A stretch of 64,000 nt of DNA from the NCBI RefSeq assembly GCF_905475395.1, contig NC_058337.1:102914368-102978367 (forward strand). Reading direction: 5' to 3'. Below, one piece after another: positions 1 to 13,500 of this stretch. The DNA is from Chrysoperla carnea. Its lineage: Eukaryota; Arthropoda; Insecta; Neuroptera; Chrysopidae. The notes under the pieces are model-generated. The model saw only the letters and a list, made by a program, of their open reading frames with translations. It made no database searches and had not been told where the DNA came from. Each line of letters starts with the position of its first letter. The first letter of the stretch is position 1. The position numbers were made by a program, and so were the translations under genes.

Positions 1-153
1 AAAATTATAGGCAATATATGTCATGAATGATAAAGCTTTTGTTTCAATCCTCAAGTTTGACCGATATGTATCTGCTTGCCTGTACCGTAGCTCCTAAACG
101 GTGTAACCGATTTTTTTTTTCATAAGGTAATTTAATGGAGAGATTTTTTAGCT

Positions 154-646
154 ACCCGGGTAAAAAAAATTATATATAATTATATAAAAATATATACAGT
201 TTACATATAATTATATATAAATTACATATAATTAGATATACTCATATATAATTATATATAGACGCTCGAGAAATTTATGTATCGTTATATCTAATTATAT
301 ATAATTATATATACTCATATATAATTATATATAGACGCTCGAGAAATTAATGTATCGTTATATCTAATTATATATAATTATATATGAGTATATATAACTA
401 TATATAGTAATATATAATTATATATAACGATACATAAATTTCTCGAGCGTCTATATATAATTATATATGAGTATATATAATTATATATGAGTATATATAT
501 ACTATACTATATATAGTTATATATATAACTATATATAATTATATATGAGTATATCTAATTATATGTAATTTATATATAATTATATGTAAACTATATATAA
601 TTTTATATAATTATATATGATTATATATAATTTTTTTTATCCGGGG
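154..646. mobile_element. AT-rich palindromic foldback element
   Basis: About 490 bp, almost all TATATAATTATATA-type sequence, arranged as two inverted arms around position 400. The ends are ACCCGGGTAAAAAAAATTAT at the left and its near-complement ending ATCCGGGG at the right. A GACGCTCGAGAAATT block followed by ATGTATCGTTATAT occurs twice in the left arm (about 261 and 331) and once inverted in the right arm (about 423-453). Outer flanks (about 80-115 and 665-720) resemble the ends of a separate interspersed repeat (CGGTCCAGCCGTTC...AAACGGTGTGTAAC). Confidence 0.8.
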
Positions 647-2394
647 GATTTGTTGTTTTAATAGTTCAGAAATCATTAAAATCGGTCCAGCCGTTCTTGA
701 GTTTTAAACGGTGTGTAACTAACTCGACTTTCTTTTATATACTAAGAAGAAGATATTTTTAATAAGATAACAAAATAATAATTTGAATCTTGAAGAAATC
801 TTATCTAGGAATGTACAGATGTAGTACACATTCCATTTATCTAAAATTCAAAATTAGTACTTTAAGAATAAGACTCTGATAATTTGAAATAGTTTTAAGA
901 TTTAAAATAGTTGTTGCACTTCAAAAATCTATTGTTTTATATTTAATTTCTAAAAAATACTTCATAATTTGCATTTATTTATAAACAAAATTAAATTCCT
1001 AATCAAAATGTTGATAAATTCATACAACTTATTTGTTGATAAATTCAACAACTTATTTTGTTATTCAAATCGATTAAAAAATTTCAAATATTTGTAAAGT
1101 ATTGATAACACATTAATACTTATTTTATAATTTTTGTATTATAATCAAGTCTTCTGTAGTGTAGTGGCTAGGAATTTTTTTAATTTGTCATAATTTTAAT
1201 ATTCTTTGTGGTATTTTTAGACATCCGACGGTGGATATTCAAGGTACTTATATAATATATATACATGATATTCTTTACCTGGACGATAATGTAACATTGA
1301 ATATTGTTAATAAAAGTAGAAAAATATTAAAAAGAGATGTGGAATGGAGGTCGAGGTAAATGTATGTATTCGTTGCATGCGGAACCGAATTAAGCGCCAC
1401 ACACAGAAATGTATTAATAATATAAAATTTACATACAATGAATTCATCCTTTATGTAATAATATTGCCTATATTTTTAAATAAATATATTATTGTAATGT
1501 AAATCACAGGGACTTGGGTATAAATCAATTAATATCAGAGAAGAAATAAATCATTTCTATTCTGACAAACTGTCACTTCTATTTTCTGTGATTTTTAATA
1601 CATTTTATGTGATATTTTTTCTGTGATTTTTAAATTATTATGTTTATACTTTATAAACTACTACCACCACGTCAAAGCCATCACCCCCCTGCTGTCATTT
1701 TTCCCTCTTCCATAACACTCCAAATAGCGATATGGATTGTATTACACAGGTACAAATAATCAAATTTAAAAATGTAAAATCGTCAAGCTAGGGAAAAATG
1801 GAGCATAAATCTATACTGCCTAGTTCTACCAAGATCTATCTATTCGTTGTGTGCGTAGTCATGGTAGGGACAATAAAATCGATGCCAGCGCTTTAAGTGA
1901 AAAATTTTGGAGTTAAAGGGGGCTGTTATGACTAATTTGCAATTCTTTACATGTTAATGTAATAGAAATGTCAAATTAAAATTATTGAAAAACACGAATT
2001 AATTAAACTTAATGCATTAAAAATTGTGAAAATAAGAAATCAAATTGAACAAATATTATTTTTCAAATGTAAATTATCATAATTGTTTATTTAAATTTGT
2101 GAGACAAGAATATTAAATTTTAAATGTAAGTCTTAAATGCAATCCATACAATTATATATGCATCCATACAATTCTATAATTAAAGTAGTGTATCGTTACC
2201 ATGGAAACGAAACTCACGCACGGAGCGAATACTAGTAGTATTATTACAGGCCATGTATTCTTTACCAAAATTAGATGTAGATCTAGAAGTCTGGAAAGGA
2301 TTGTTTCCATAGTATTTATAACAATAATAGAATTATCAGATTGAATATGAACTTTTAAATTAAAAACTATATTCTGTGATATGAACACCAAATA
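647..2394. other. noncoding AT-rich stretch
   Basis: No credible exon. It contains a tRNA-head-like fragment near 1150-1175 and a copy of the CTTCCATAACACTCCAAATA interspersed sequence near 1660-1745. The remaining sequence shows no structure I can name. Confidence 0.6.
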
Positions 2395-2960
2395 GTACAA
2401 GATCCGAATTAAGGTCGACCTTCACCCATCTGTTTACCGAATGAAAGTTATTTTTTATGAAATGTAAAATATTTACAAATATCCCTGTTGTGGGTTGCCC
2501 TAAAAAATATGGTCCAGACAACTTTTAATAAAATATCAAAACTTGGAAAGCTTGTAAATTTTATTTTTTGACTGATATTTTGTGGACAATCATACACCAC
2601 CGTATTTGCAATAAAATTATCTTTATTTATATATGTGAGGCAATGAATTAACAGATGAACGTAATTACTATTCACAACTTGTATAAATGCGAAAATAGTG
2701 AACGAAAAGAGGCAGACAGCATAGCTGCTGCATATTCTTTATGGCTTTTACTTTCGAGTAGATCAAAATTCGTTAGATATGAAAGTCAGTGAAAAATTTC
2801 TAAAAATTTTACTCTTGATATTTTCACTAAAAGTAGTCTGGACCACATTTTTTAAGGCAACCCATTGCAGGGATATTTGTTAACATTTTATATTTCATAA
2901 AAAATAACTTTCATCCGGTAAACAGATGGGTGAAGGTCGATCCTAATTGGGATCTTAGAC
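2395..2960. mobile_element. family A MITE, full-length copy, TA-flanked
   Basis: 566-bp element with inverted repeats over 100 bp long (GTACAAGATCC...GGTCGACCTTCACCCATCTG at the left; the inverse at the right), flanked by TA (2393-2394 and 2961-2962). The open frame at 2448-2675 is a by-product of the repeat and recurs in other copies. Related copies lie at 16937, 31179, 38092 and 55118. Confidence 0.85.
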
Positions 2961-3051
2961 TAAAACTAATAATTGTATAACTAATCCTTGAATTAAATCG
3001 CCCACATCTTTTAATGAAGTATTTGTTTTATTATTTATTCGAACCCAACAA

Positions 3052-3083
3052 TTGGTGTCAGAAGTGGGATACGAACCCACGCA
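3052..3083 (+). other. LTR-retroelement primer-binding site like tRNA-Leu, LTR remnant upstream
   Basis: TGGTGTCAGAAGTGGGATAC and the following GAACCCACGC are complementary to the 3' acceptor and T arm of an insect tRNA-Leu, including the terminal CCA. It directly follows a sequence ending AACCCAACA, as an LTR end would. Such a site is normal in Ty3/gypsy elements. I find no gag or pol frame downstream, so this is debris. Confidence 0.55.
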
Positions 3084-3971
3084 CATAAAGACTTGACAAA
3101 GTTTAAAAGTAAATATTTATTTGATTAACTAAAGTCTGAATATAAAATGTGATGATTGATGTAATAAAAATGAAACAAATATATGTTTGTATTTAGTTAT
3201 TGCCACTAAATAAAACGAAATAAAATTCACTTTATTTTATTTTGTAAACTAGTGAAATGTAATGAAAACATATAGAACTTATAAATATTTCCGCGCGTGG
3301 TACTTAATTTGGTTCTGCACAAAACGAATGTGTGTGTGTTGTGGCTGATTATTAAGAAAGAAATAAACCAATAAGAACAAGCAACCTCAGGTATTTTAAA
3401 AAGAAAAACCGATTCGATTCAAATATATCAACTTTATAATGAAAAAAAATTTATATATATATAAATACTGCATACATATATTGGAAAAGCTCAGAATTTC
3501 TTCGGAGCTTATACCTACGTATTATATATAATTTTTTTATTAGGGTTTTGTACCAACTGCGTATTAATTAAAACATGAAAAGGACAAATAAATTATGAAA
3601 ATATATAATGTTGATTTTTAGTCTGAAAATAATTTTCAAAATCATCTCTGTTATATTTTATAATTTTGCTAAATTTAATGTCATCAAGACGTTACTTTAA
3701 AATTATGTTTCTTTCTAAAAATCGTGTATATACATTCTTATTTATTAATCTCCGATTTTAATGGCAAGTGTTCTTAGCTATGGTTTAAAAAAATCAGTTC
3801 AGTTTGGAGAGAGCTACAAGGAAAAAACTTCATTTCTTCTTACGGTCCTAAAATTTTTCTATTTATTTATTTTTTTTAAATTGTCGAGAAAGTCGGATTT
3901 TTTTTCGGCTTTTGTTCTCAGAATCTTCATATGATTGAAATCTAAAATAGTTATATTTCTTCAAAAAAAAA

Positions 3972-4191
3972 GTGTATTTTTTTCAATTCTCTTTAATTAA
4001 GATTACTAGACAAGGTATTTGTCAATATTTAGTTTACGCCTGTATGCATCATATTAAAAACATCAATTATAATCGAGAAACCATGATGTTAATAAATATC
4101 GTATGCATGATTAAAAGTAAACAAAAACAACAAGTACTCCGGGTTCGAGTCCTGATTCGAGTGTATTTTTTTCAATTCTCTTTAATATAGT
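3972..4191. repeat. 26-bp direct repeats bounding about 160 bp
   Basis: GTGTATTTTTTTCAATTCTC plus TTTAAT occurs at 3972 and again at about 4160. Between them, directly before the second copy, is GGTTCGAGTCC, a perfect RNA polymerase III box-B-like sequence. The unit could be an insertion with target duplication or a local duplication. Confidence 0.5.
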
Positions 4192-4867
4192 TTTGATAAT
4201 TATAGGAAAAACTTATGTTGCGAGAATATTTTGCTGCTTTAATTTCTTACCTTTTGATATTTTTTATGTAATTTTAACCTACAGAAAATTTTTCTTGGTC
4301 ATTTACTTTCAATTAATTAAATTATATACTTCAAAAACCAGTTTCTTATAATGTCTTGTTTAGCTTTATATGAAGTATATACCAATTCGAAAAAATTGTA
4401 TTCATAAATAATTTTAATTCAAAAAGTCTTCCATGAAAACCGTCTACATATTCACTATTCCAATTAATTTTAATTCAATAAAAAAGAAAAAGATACTTTG
4501 TTTGAATAGAACAATTTTTTATCAATCTCATTTTTCATAAAATTACAGTGTAAACTAAAATAGAATGCTTTCAAAGAATGTCAACTCATAATTTGTACAT
4601 AACAAGCTCGATTCGAAAAGTTCGTAGAATTCAATTTTCTAGAAAATAACTTTATGTATATATATAAAAATCTTATCTAAACACGAATATAAAAAATTTA
4701 CACTATCAACATTTTTTCTTTTTTGTAAGATGTATCGACTGATAGGTTTAATAAGCATTACGCAGGTCTGTAACAAAAACAAAACACAAGATTTTTTAAC
4801 TAATTCTTACAAATTTTTCCCTACTAAAACTCGGTAATATATTAAAAAACTTCTATCCCTTCATGTT

Positions 4868-5082
4868 TAAAAAATAAAAAACCCGGCTGCTTTAATTAAA
4901 ATCTGAAAAAAAAGAAACAAGCCCAGTAGTTTACATAGCGACTTTAACAGTTAGGGCCCATTAAAATCTATACCGACTCAAATCCTCTTAATAATGGACT
5001 CGAGTGTTAAAGTCGCTATTTAAACTACTGAACTTGTTTCTTTCTTTACAGATTAATTAAAGCAGTAGAATTTTTTATGTTT
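4868..5082. mobile_element. foldback MITE, about 215 bp
   Basis: Two inverted arms of about 90 bp share GCTTTAATTAA, AGAAACAAG, CAGTAGTTTA and TAGCGACTTTAACA. Target duplications are not clear. No coding content. Confidence 0.7.
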
Positions 5083-8000
5083 TTCATTATTTTTGTTTAA
5101 TTATTTATTTTATTTTATTTTTGTAATCTCCTTTATAATTCCTTAATTTTGATACCCTACTGGATAGTTTTTATTAATGTATTACTATTTCGCTCCAAAA
5201 ATTCGCCATTTTGTTTTGTTTTTTCAAACACTTATCTAAGAACACTTGGGTTTTTGAGACAAATATAATGATACCTTAAATGTTGAAACCTATTAAGCCG
5301 TTAGGAAGAAATTTGCTAACGAATATGCATACATACATACAATATACGCGCGAAAAACATAACCACTTCTTTACAGTCGGGTGAAAATCGAACATTCGTG
5401 GAATTCACGAGGATAATAGGAAGATACTAACTCAAAAAGAAATCCCAACATATCCCAACAAATTAACCCAAGCGGGATAACCCAAGCGGGAAACAGAAGA
5501 TGAAAGCGAAATCGTGCTCGGAAGACCATCAAAAACAAGAAGAAAATGTTTCATGACAGAAAATGTAATCTAATCAATTTCTGGGTCTAGTATCATTCCT
5601 AGTAAATCTGATGTGATAAAAGTAAATGGATATTATTTTTGGATCCAGCACCCTACTAAACAAGGCCTATATATTCACCCCTAAACGTACCAAGTATGAA
5701 AGGTATCTGATATTCCCATGTCTACTAAAATTCATTAATACCACGATATTTTCAACTCCAACAAAACATTTTCATCTAACCCATATTGTCAGTCATCACA
5801 AAAAAATGACATTGGATTTTTACTGTCAGTTTTGTATTTTGCTGATATTGCTAAAATGAAAAACAATACCTATATACTAGTCAGTCGCGAGAAATTGTTA
5901 GTAAAAATACCTCGTTTACAATGTGGTTTTAACTAAAGACACTTGACAGACAATTTATTTTATTAAAATAAAATTCAATTTTTCAAAAATAATTTATATG
6001 ATAAAAATGTATATACTATAGAAATTATTTATGGTGAATAAGGAAATATAAAAAAAAAAATTGAAATTATTATTATTAAATTTTTATACAAAACAATACA
6101 CATGATCTGAACATATACCAAAAAAAAATATTTATTTTAAAGATGGTAAAGAGTGATCAAAAACAACTTATATACATATTTAAATTGAACTATAAACAAA
6201 ACAGTATAAGATATCAACAAAATTTTTTTATTTTGAGATATTTGATCATGATGGCATTTTTATTTAAAAATGATTTAATATAATATGAATGAACGCCTAT
6301 TCTAGAAGGCTAATCAAATAAAATCTATAAAAAGCGTTTTGCGGAATTAATACCTGAAAATCGTTTTAATACCTTCATTTGGTCATAAATGCATGTCATC
6401 CGAGTTTGGGATGACTTGGGAGCAAATTTAAATGCAAAAATGAAGGAGGTTTGCAGTTTTTTACAAATTACAAAATAACTATGCTTCAAAATTGACCGAG
6501 ATATGGCAATTTTTAAATGGGTCATTATTCTTTATAAAAAAATAAACATCATTTTCTCCAAAAATATAATAGATAGGGACTTGTTAAGTTGTAACTAGTG
6601 ATCTTGTGAAAAATTCTCGGAAAACGAAAGAAAATTCTAGAAAATAATTTAAAAAATCTTGAAATAAAAAAACGTTAAAAAATTTATTAAAATTTTTCGA
6701 AGAATTAATTCCCAGCAAGCTGGAAATTGTTTTGATACCTTTATTTGGTCCTAAGTGCGTGTATTACGAGTTTTTCTAATCCCAGAAGGTGTGCATAACT
6801 TTTGGGAGCCCTATAACTGCGAAATCCTTGCTCTTTTCTCAGTTTTTTACTTGTAGCTCGATAACGGTACGCCCGACTGAAGATGTCATTCTATTCAATA
6901 TTAAAGAGGGTTATATTCTACATCGAATGGGGTTATATTCTATGCTCTCATAAAAAACTAACCATTGCCTGTTTGGAACATTTTTTCTAAAAGTCTTGCA
7001 CAAACAGACTTCTTACTCATTTCAAAACACTTGTATCAACGTACCATACTATTCCTTTGAAATATAACCATTTATTCAAAATCACCCTGTATTTTTATCT
7101 AATCAACAAGGTTTCATAGCTGAGATAAGTAAGAGATGGATTAAATACTTTCTATATATAAATTCATAGTAAATAATTTTTTTCTATATTATTTTAATCA
7201 ATGTTTCGACTACGTGTTATAAAACTTCAGTAAAAAATATAATATGGAGAACTTTCTTATACGCTTACAAATAAATAGAGGGAGTGAAATGCACAGATGA
7301 AATTCTATAGGAAATGGTTTCACCGAAACTATTTAAAATGGAATCAGTGGTTACTCGATATGAATATTTCTTTTAAAAATCTATTTCTTTTTACTTTGAA
7401 CAACGAAGTAAAACATGGCATTTTACAGACGGTATTTATAAATTCCATAAAAAGTGTTTACTTTTAATTATTTTATGTTTTACTTTCAGAAAATAACAAG
7501 TATTGATACTCGATTTAATGTACCAAAAATTGTGATGTCAGAAACTAATATTTTATATATTTACTTTTATAGAGTTTTTAAAAGGAAAGTTAAGACACTG
7601 TCAGTCAAAGAGGTTTGGTATCTCAGGCTGTATAAGGTCGAAAAATTAAATTATCGTGAGTCGTAGCATGATACCCGCCCGGTTCGCTGGATAATTTCGA
7701 TTGCCTTCACTTTCCTTGCCCTCACTTATCCTCCTTCCATAACACATCGAAATACTTTATGCTATGAATACAAACTAATTAGTATTTGCTATTTAAAATA
7801 GAAATTTTCCGGAGAATCAGGCGGATAACTGCCATCTTTATAAATTACAGCCTATATGTTATATAAGCTATATTATTGTAAAGTTTCAATCAAATCCATT
7901 CAGTAGATTTTCCGTGAAACCGTAAAAAAACCAACAAACTCACTTTCGCTTTTATAATATACTAGATGGTCCGGTGAAATTTGTTTTTACCTACAATTTA

Positions 8001-8234
8001 TTTGATTATAACTGTTGATCAGCGATTACTAATATTAATTAACCTGTAGCTCCAATTCATTAATAGCTATACTATATGATTAGCCCGCCCGCTAAGAAAG
8101 AGGGAATTTTATTTATGTTATTTTGAGACTTCCCAAACATTATCATTTTTAAACCTTTCTGGTATTATTACAAACATATCAAAAAAAGAATTATTCGAAT
8201 CGGCCATGTCGTTTTTGGGCTTAACCAGAAAACG
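5083..8234. other. noncoding stretch with repeat fragments
   Basis: Contains a degenerate direct duplication (6340-6460 and 6700-6850, both with TTTTAATACCTTCATTTGGTC-like text and ending CAGTTTTTTAC), a transposon-end-like CACCCTGTAT at about 7086, and a segment near 5335-5390 that recurs inverted near 11505-11575 (ACCCGACTGT...GTGGTTATG). No exon. Confidence 0.55.
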
Positions 8235-8520
8235 AAAAGCTGTTTTATCCACAGGGTGGGCCATTTTACTTTATGATGGCTAATTGCTCGTTATGTAGAT
8301 AAACAATCAAAAAATTGCAGGAGTTTGATGGGATTGACATCATGTTCTGACATCAGATTGCGGCTAGTTCTTCGGATCTCCTTAATAACAACTTAGATGT
8401 TAAACGGTAAGAGATAGAATAACACTTTTAATAAGGATGTTGATCCTCATTAAAAAAAACTAACATTTTTCATCTGAACTATTTTTTCGAAAATTGTCAG
8501 CTTTCGGAAGAAATACGACT
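8235..8520 (+). repeat. repeat K, copy 1
   Basis: About 285 bp that recurs in inverted orientation at 14195-14480. Shared landmarks include GATGTCAGAACATGATGTC (inverse here), CTCTTACCGTTTA, and a TTAGTTTTTTTTAATGAGGATC block. The frame at 14353-14535 lies within the other copy. Family unknown. Confidence 0.7.
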
Positions 8521-8548
8521 TAAAAATATGTTATTATTGCATTTTATC

Positions 8549-9110
8549 GAAAACAAGTGAAAACAAACAATTGACTGAGTTTATTGTTAAAAAAACCATG
8601 TATAGATAGTGTTGATTATTCTGTTACATTACATAGGTATACATACATGTCACACATACATAACTGATTTTCCCATATAATACATACCATTCAATTTACG
8701 CCGTATTTACGCCCTCACGAGTAAACAGAAATGTTTACAAAAAAATGTTGCAAACAAAAGTTGTTTAGTTGTTTTTATAGGGAACATTTTTTACATTTAA
8801 ACTTTTGTTCTATCTTTAACGGTTTACACGAGACGAAGATCCAATTGACCTATGTTACTCATTTACAAACTTGATCTCACTTTTTACGTACTAAGCACGC
8901 TATAAACATTTCAACTTGATATCTCTTTTCGTTTTTGAATTCACGTGATGACAGACAGACAGACAACCGGAAATGGACTAAATAGGTGATTTTATGAACA
9001 CCTACATCAAAATTTGGTTTGTAGCATCAATATTTTTAAGCGTTACAAACTTGGGACTAAACTTAGTATATCTTGATATATATTACATATATACATGGTA
9101 TAAAATACGC
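8549..9110. mobile_element. family C inverted-repeat element, one terminus missing
   Basis: Begins with the family C terminus AAACAAGTGAAAACAAACAA TTGACTGAG and runs to a TACATGGTATAA block. It is in opposite orientation to the full copy at 9530-10145. It includes the CAGACAACCGGAAATGGACT and GTTACAAACTTGGGACTAAA landmarks. Confidence 0.75.
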
Positions 9111-9529
9111 TTAAAATTTATTAGATTTGAAAACCCATAATCACTAATTAAGACAATATACAGATATCACTAAATAAGACAATATTCTTTGTAATGTCAA
9201 ATAGCCCTATTATAAAAGTAATCTTTTGTTATACCATTTACGTTTTACAATAATTTTATAATAAAGTAGCTACGAATAATTAAGAACACATTTTAATAAA
9301 ATAATTTACATACAATTTAAATTAAATTATTATTATTATTATTTTTTTTTTTTACTTAATTATAATAATTATTATTTATACTAAAGGAGAAAAAATTTGG
9401 ATTGCAATTTAGAAAATTAATTTAATTTTTATAAGAAATATACACTTTTTACAATAAAATTATAATATCTACATACCTACACTTATACTTACTTTAATTT
9501 GTGATATGACACTGTATTATAATTAAATA

Positions 9530-10145
9530 AAAAACAAGTGAAAACAAACAACTGACTGAGATAATTGTTGAAATACCATGTATAGACAGTGTTGAATATC
9601 AGTGCTTGCATTATTATACCATGCATATATGTAATATGCAAAGTATACTAAATTTAGTCCCAAGTTTGTAACGCTTAAAAATATTGATGCAACGCACAAA
9701 ATTTTGGTATAGATGTTTATAAAATCACCTAATTAGTCCATTTCCGGTTGTCTGTCTGTGTAGACACGATAACTCAAAAACGAAAAAAGATGTCAAACTG
9801 AAATTTTTATAGCGTAGTCAGAACATAAAAAGTCGAGTTCGTAAATGAGCAACATAAGTCAATTGTAAACCGTTATAGATAGAACAAAGGTTTAAATCTA
9901 AAAAATGTTCTTTATAAAAAAATATACAACTTTTGTATGAAACATTTTTTCGTAAAAATCATTGTTTACTCGTGAGAGCACAAATTATACGTAAATTGTA
10001 TACTATGTATTATATGGGAATATCAGTTATATATATGTGACATGTATATATGTGTAATGTGACAGAGTAATCAACACTATGACAGAGTATACATGGTATT
10101 TGAACAATTAACTCAGTCAATTGTTTGTTTTCACTTGTTTTTTTA
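9530..10145. mobile_element. family C element, full-length copy with terminal inverted repeats
   Basis: About 616 bp, with ends AAACAAGTGAAAACAAACAA and the inverse TTGTTTGTTTTCACTTGTTT, extended by GACTGAG...CTCAGTC to about 35-40 bp. No transposase. The interior carries TCCATTTCCGGTTGTCTGTC and a CGTAAATGAGCAACATAAGTC block shared with the other copies. No clear target duplication. Confidence 0.8.
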
Positions 10146-10264
10146 TAAATTATAATTTTTTTTTTCGTTTTTCGAGAATATTTCAAACAATCATTAGTTA
10201 AAACTATATTTTAAACTGTCTATCTTTTATAATTTTGGAGATAAAAGAACGACCAAAATTTTGT

Positions 10265-10590
10265 ACTAATTTGCCTCGTCACGGGTAAACAGTGACATAT
10301 ACGAAAAATGTTTCAAACACATGGGTCCTACTGACCCAAGATCCAACTGACCTATGTTGCTCATTTACAAACTTAGCCTCACTTTTTACGTCCTTAACAT
10401 GCTATAAAAATTTCAGCTTGATATCTTTTTTCGTTTTTGAGTTATTGTGTTTACAAACGGACAGACGGGCAACCAGAAGACTCTTTAGGTGATTTTAAGA
10501 ACACCTATAGCATCAATATTTATAAGCGTTACAAACTTGGGACTAAACTTAGTATACCATGTATATATTACATAAATACATGGTATAAGA
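10265..10590. mobile_element. family C element, truncated copy
   Basis: Interior and one end of family C in the same orientation as the 8549 copy, 120 bp from the full copy. Both terminal inverted repeats are absent. Confidence 0.7.
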
Positions 10591-13500
10591 ATTATAAGAA
10601 ATAAAAAATGAAAAATAAAAATATATATGAAAATGTACGCAACCATGTTCTATTGTTATGTTAAATATTTATATTATTTTCTTTTGAAAGATATCTAGAA
10701 AAAAAATCGTTTTGTTTATTTGTTTAAGTATTTGTTTGTAAAAAAAGAGATTAATTAAAAAAAAAATTGTAAGTAGAAGAACACAGGCGAGCAAGATAAA
10801 GATGTTGGGTAAAAAGAATAATTGTTATTAATATGTTAGCGAGAAAAATTACCCGTTGAAATATCAATATCATATAATTATCTATAAATATTATAAAATG
10901 GAATATAGAAAAATTAAAAGTAAAATTTCCCTCTAACTTGAATTAATTGGCAACCAGTTTCTACATTGTAAAGAAAAATGTTGAAAAAAGTTTTAAAAAA
11001 TTCAACATCAAATTTTTGTTTCCTTCAATAAAATAGTTTAATAAATATGGTGGAGAAGCAAATAAATGCATTGTATACAGTAAGACTTGATATGCTATCT
11101 AATTTAATTGCGTTTCCACCATTTAATTACCGTATCTGTAAAAGCCGTTTATTTTAGTGTCTGTTAACCGCAAATTGATTTTTAAATTGATATTCAGATT
11201 AAAAAAAACACTGGCGAAAAATTTATAATACCTACGATTTTTGCAGGTGCCGATAAATCGTTTTTCTCTTCTTAAAATTGCACTCCATATTTCAAGACGA
11301 AACAGGTTAGTTACAACGGCAGGACATTCGATCAAATTTCTATTTGGTCTATAGGTGAAAAGTTCCCAGAGATCTCAGATATCCAGAGATATGTTAAAAT
11401 ATCATTAAATACAATTCGAATTTCTTAATTTTTCTATGATTCAGTTTCTCTAGTAATTCGGATTTTTAACTTCCTTATTTATTAGAGATACAACATCATT
11501 TTCAGTTTTTACCCGACTGTCAAGGAGTGGTTATGGTTTTCACGCGTATCTTACGCAGGCAGACGGGTTTTTTTATTTTTTAAATTATGTATTTTATTCT
11601 TAATAGTTATAAATAAAAAATCACTTATCCGATTTAGGTGATTATTAGATTTTTTGTAAATTCCTGAGAACTTGTCACATATATTTTATAGGTCGACATT
11701 TACTAACAGAAATTTTATCGATCTTCCTTCCAATCTCACAAACGTGTTTGAAATTGAAAAATGAAGTACAATTTGAAGAAAGAAAATTAATTAATTATAG
11801 GTGTAAACTTCCACTTGCAAATTTAATCTCTTTTTATAAATATAATTTTATTCCAATGAGTTTCTTTTAACATATAAGTACGACAGATTAAAAAAAATTG
11901 CTGGATCACCAAAATCGAAAAATAGGAGTATATTTATTTCCTGTTTTCTACCGAAATCTATTTTCGTAAACCATATATTAAATTTAGTTTACATGATTTT
12001 ATAACTAATGATATATTTGTCTAATCAATACACTGAACTTTTAATTTGATAATAGAAACTAGAAAGGTTCATTCATTTTTAATATTAACAAAAACCTCCA
12101 ATTATCCTACAAAGTATTCCGAATTTCCTAAATATCTATATAACTGTTTAAAAAAAAAAAAAAAAATATACAGTTTTGACTTTTGTACACTCCCCAAGCA
12201 CACTATTATATTTATTTATATAAATATTATAAAAATTCAATTTTGAGCTCATTCAATTTGGTAACCATTTCGATTCTCAAATATTACGATAATAATAATA
12301 AAAACACTACATGGTTTGTAAGATTAAAAAGACCCCAAACGTTAAAGAAAGATGATACTTAACCGAGCATAAGAAGTATTAGCATATGACATCTAAAAAA
12401 AAGCTACTCCATTTATAAGACAATATTCTGAATCAGAAATCATGACGTAGGTAGGTATATACGGGCCGATTTTTACAAAGTTGCCACCCTTATATTTCGG
12501 AAACGGATATATTATAGGATATTGGATCATTTTAAAGAGGAATGAAAATATAGTATTTAGTTTTTTTTAATACAGAGCCACATTTATGATTAAACAAGAG
12601 CCAACTTTGTTGTTCTTTTTGTGCTTCTCCAAAGAAACTAATTTGTTTGAAAAATATTTCTTCTACAGCATGTCTACTTAAGTTGGCTCCATATGGAAAA
12701 CTTTTTTAGTATAAAGTTTACGAAAAAAAGGTTATTCCTTATAAAAATCTCTGCTTTCGGAAATATTAACATTCAGCTCTTCACTTTTGACATAGAATGT
12801 ACAGGACGCCACAAATTGAAAAAGTTCGATAGGAATGTTAATGGGTTTTTCGAAATGTAGATCATTTAGAACAGATAATAAGAAAAATTACTTCCGAGAT
12901 ATGTAGAAGTGTATTTAAAAAAATTTACAAACAATTACATGTATGGAACCCGAAGGTGGTTACTTTTAGGCAAAAACGAACTGAAGATAATTGTTTAAAA
13001 ATGAATTGTTAACGATGACAATGCTTGGACCACTTTTAAATTAAATTTTGCAAATCCTACTTATAAAACACGTTATTTGCTATCCTAATTAACTATTCAT
13101 CGTTCTTTAAATGTTTATTTGCTGATGTTTTCGCGTTTTAAGGTTGTTGCCTTGCTATGGGCATATCTACAGAAAATTCTAAATTTGTGTATACTTATTA
13201 AGAATATAATAATACATTAACCAAAAAAAAATTGAAGTCGATTGACCGTCTGTTACTCGAGTTAAATACAATTAAAGTTCGGATAATTAACATGGAGAGC
13301 ATAGGAAAGGTACTTTGTTGTGTTTTTAACAAGTTTTTTAATTCTAGAAAAAAACTGGAATTAAGATATTTTCAAAAACTAACTGAACATTCATTAATTT
13401 GTTCATGTGAGTTTAAAAAAAACCAAAACTATTGACAGTTTCATTCTTGAGATATAATTACTCAAAGTTTTTTAAAAGTTTTGTTGACAGAAACAATTAT

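Noticed and set aside
1150..1175. TAGTGTAGTGG, like the box A/D arm of tRNA-Asp or tRNA-Glu
   Set aside because: No anticodon stem, T arm or box B follows, so it is not a tRNA gene; at most a relic.
2448..2675. 75-codon minus-strand frame, with a related frame at 31245-31469
   Set aside because: Both lie within copies of the family A inverted-repeat element and owe their similarity to the repeat, not to a conserved protein.
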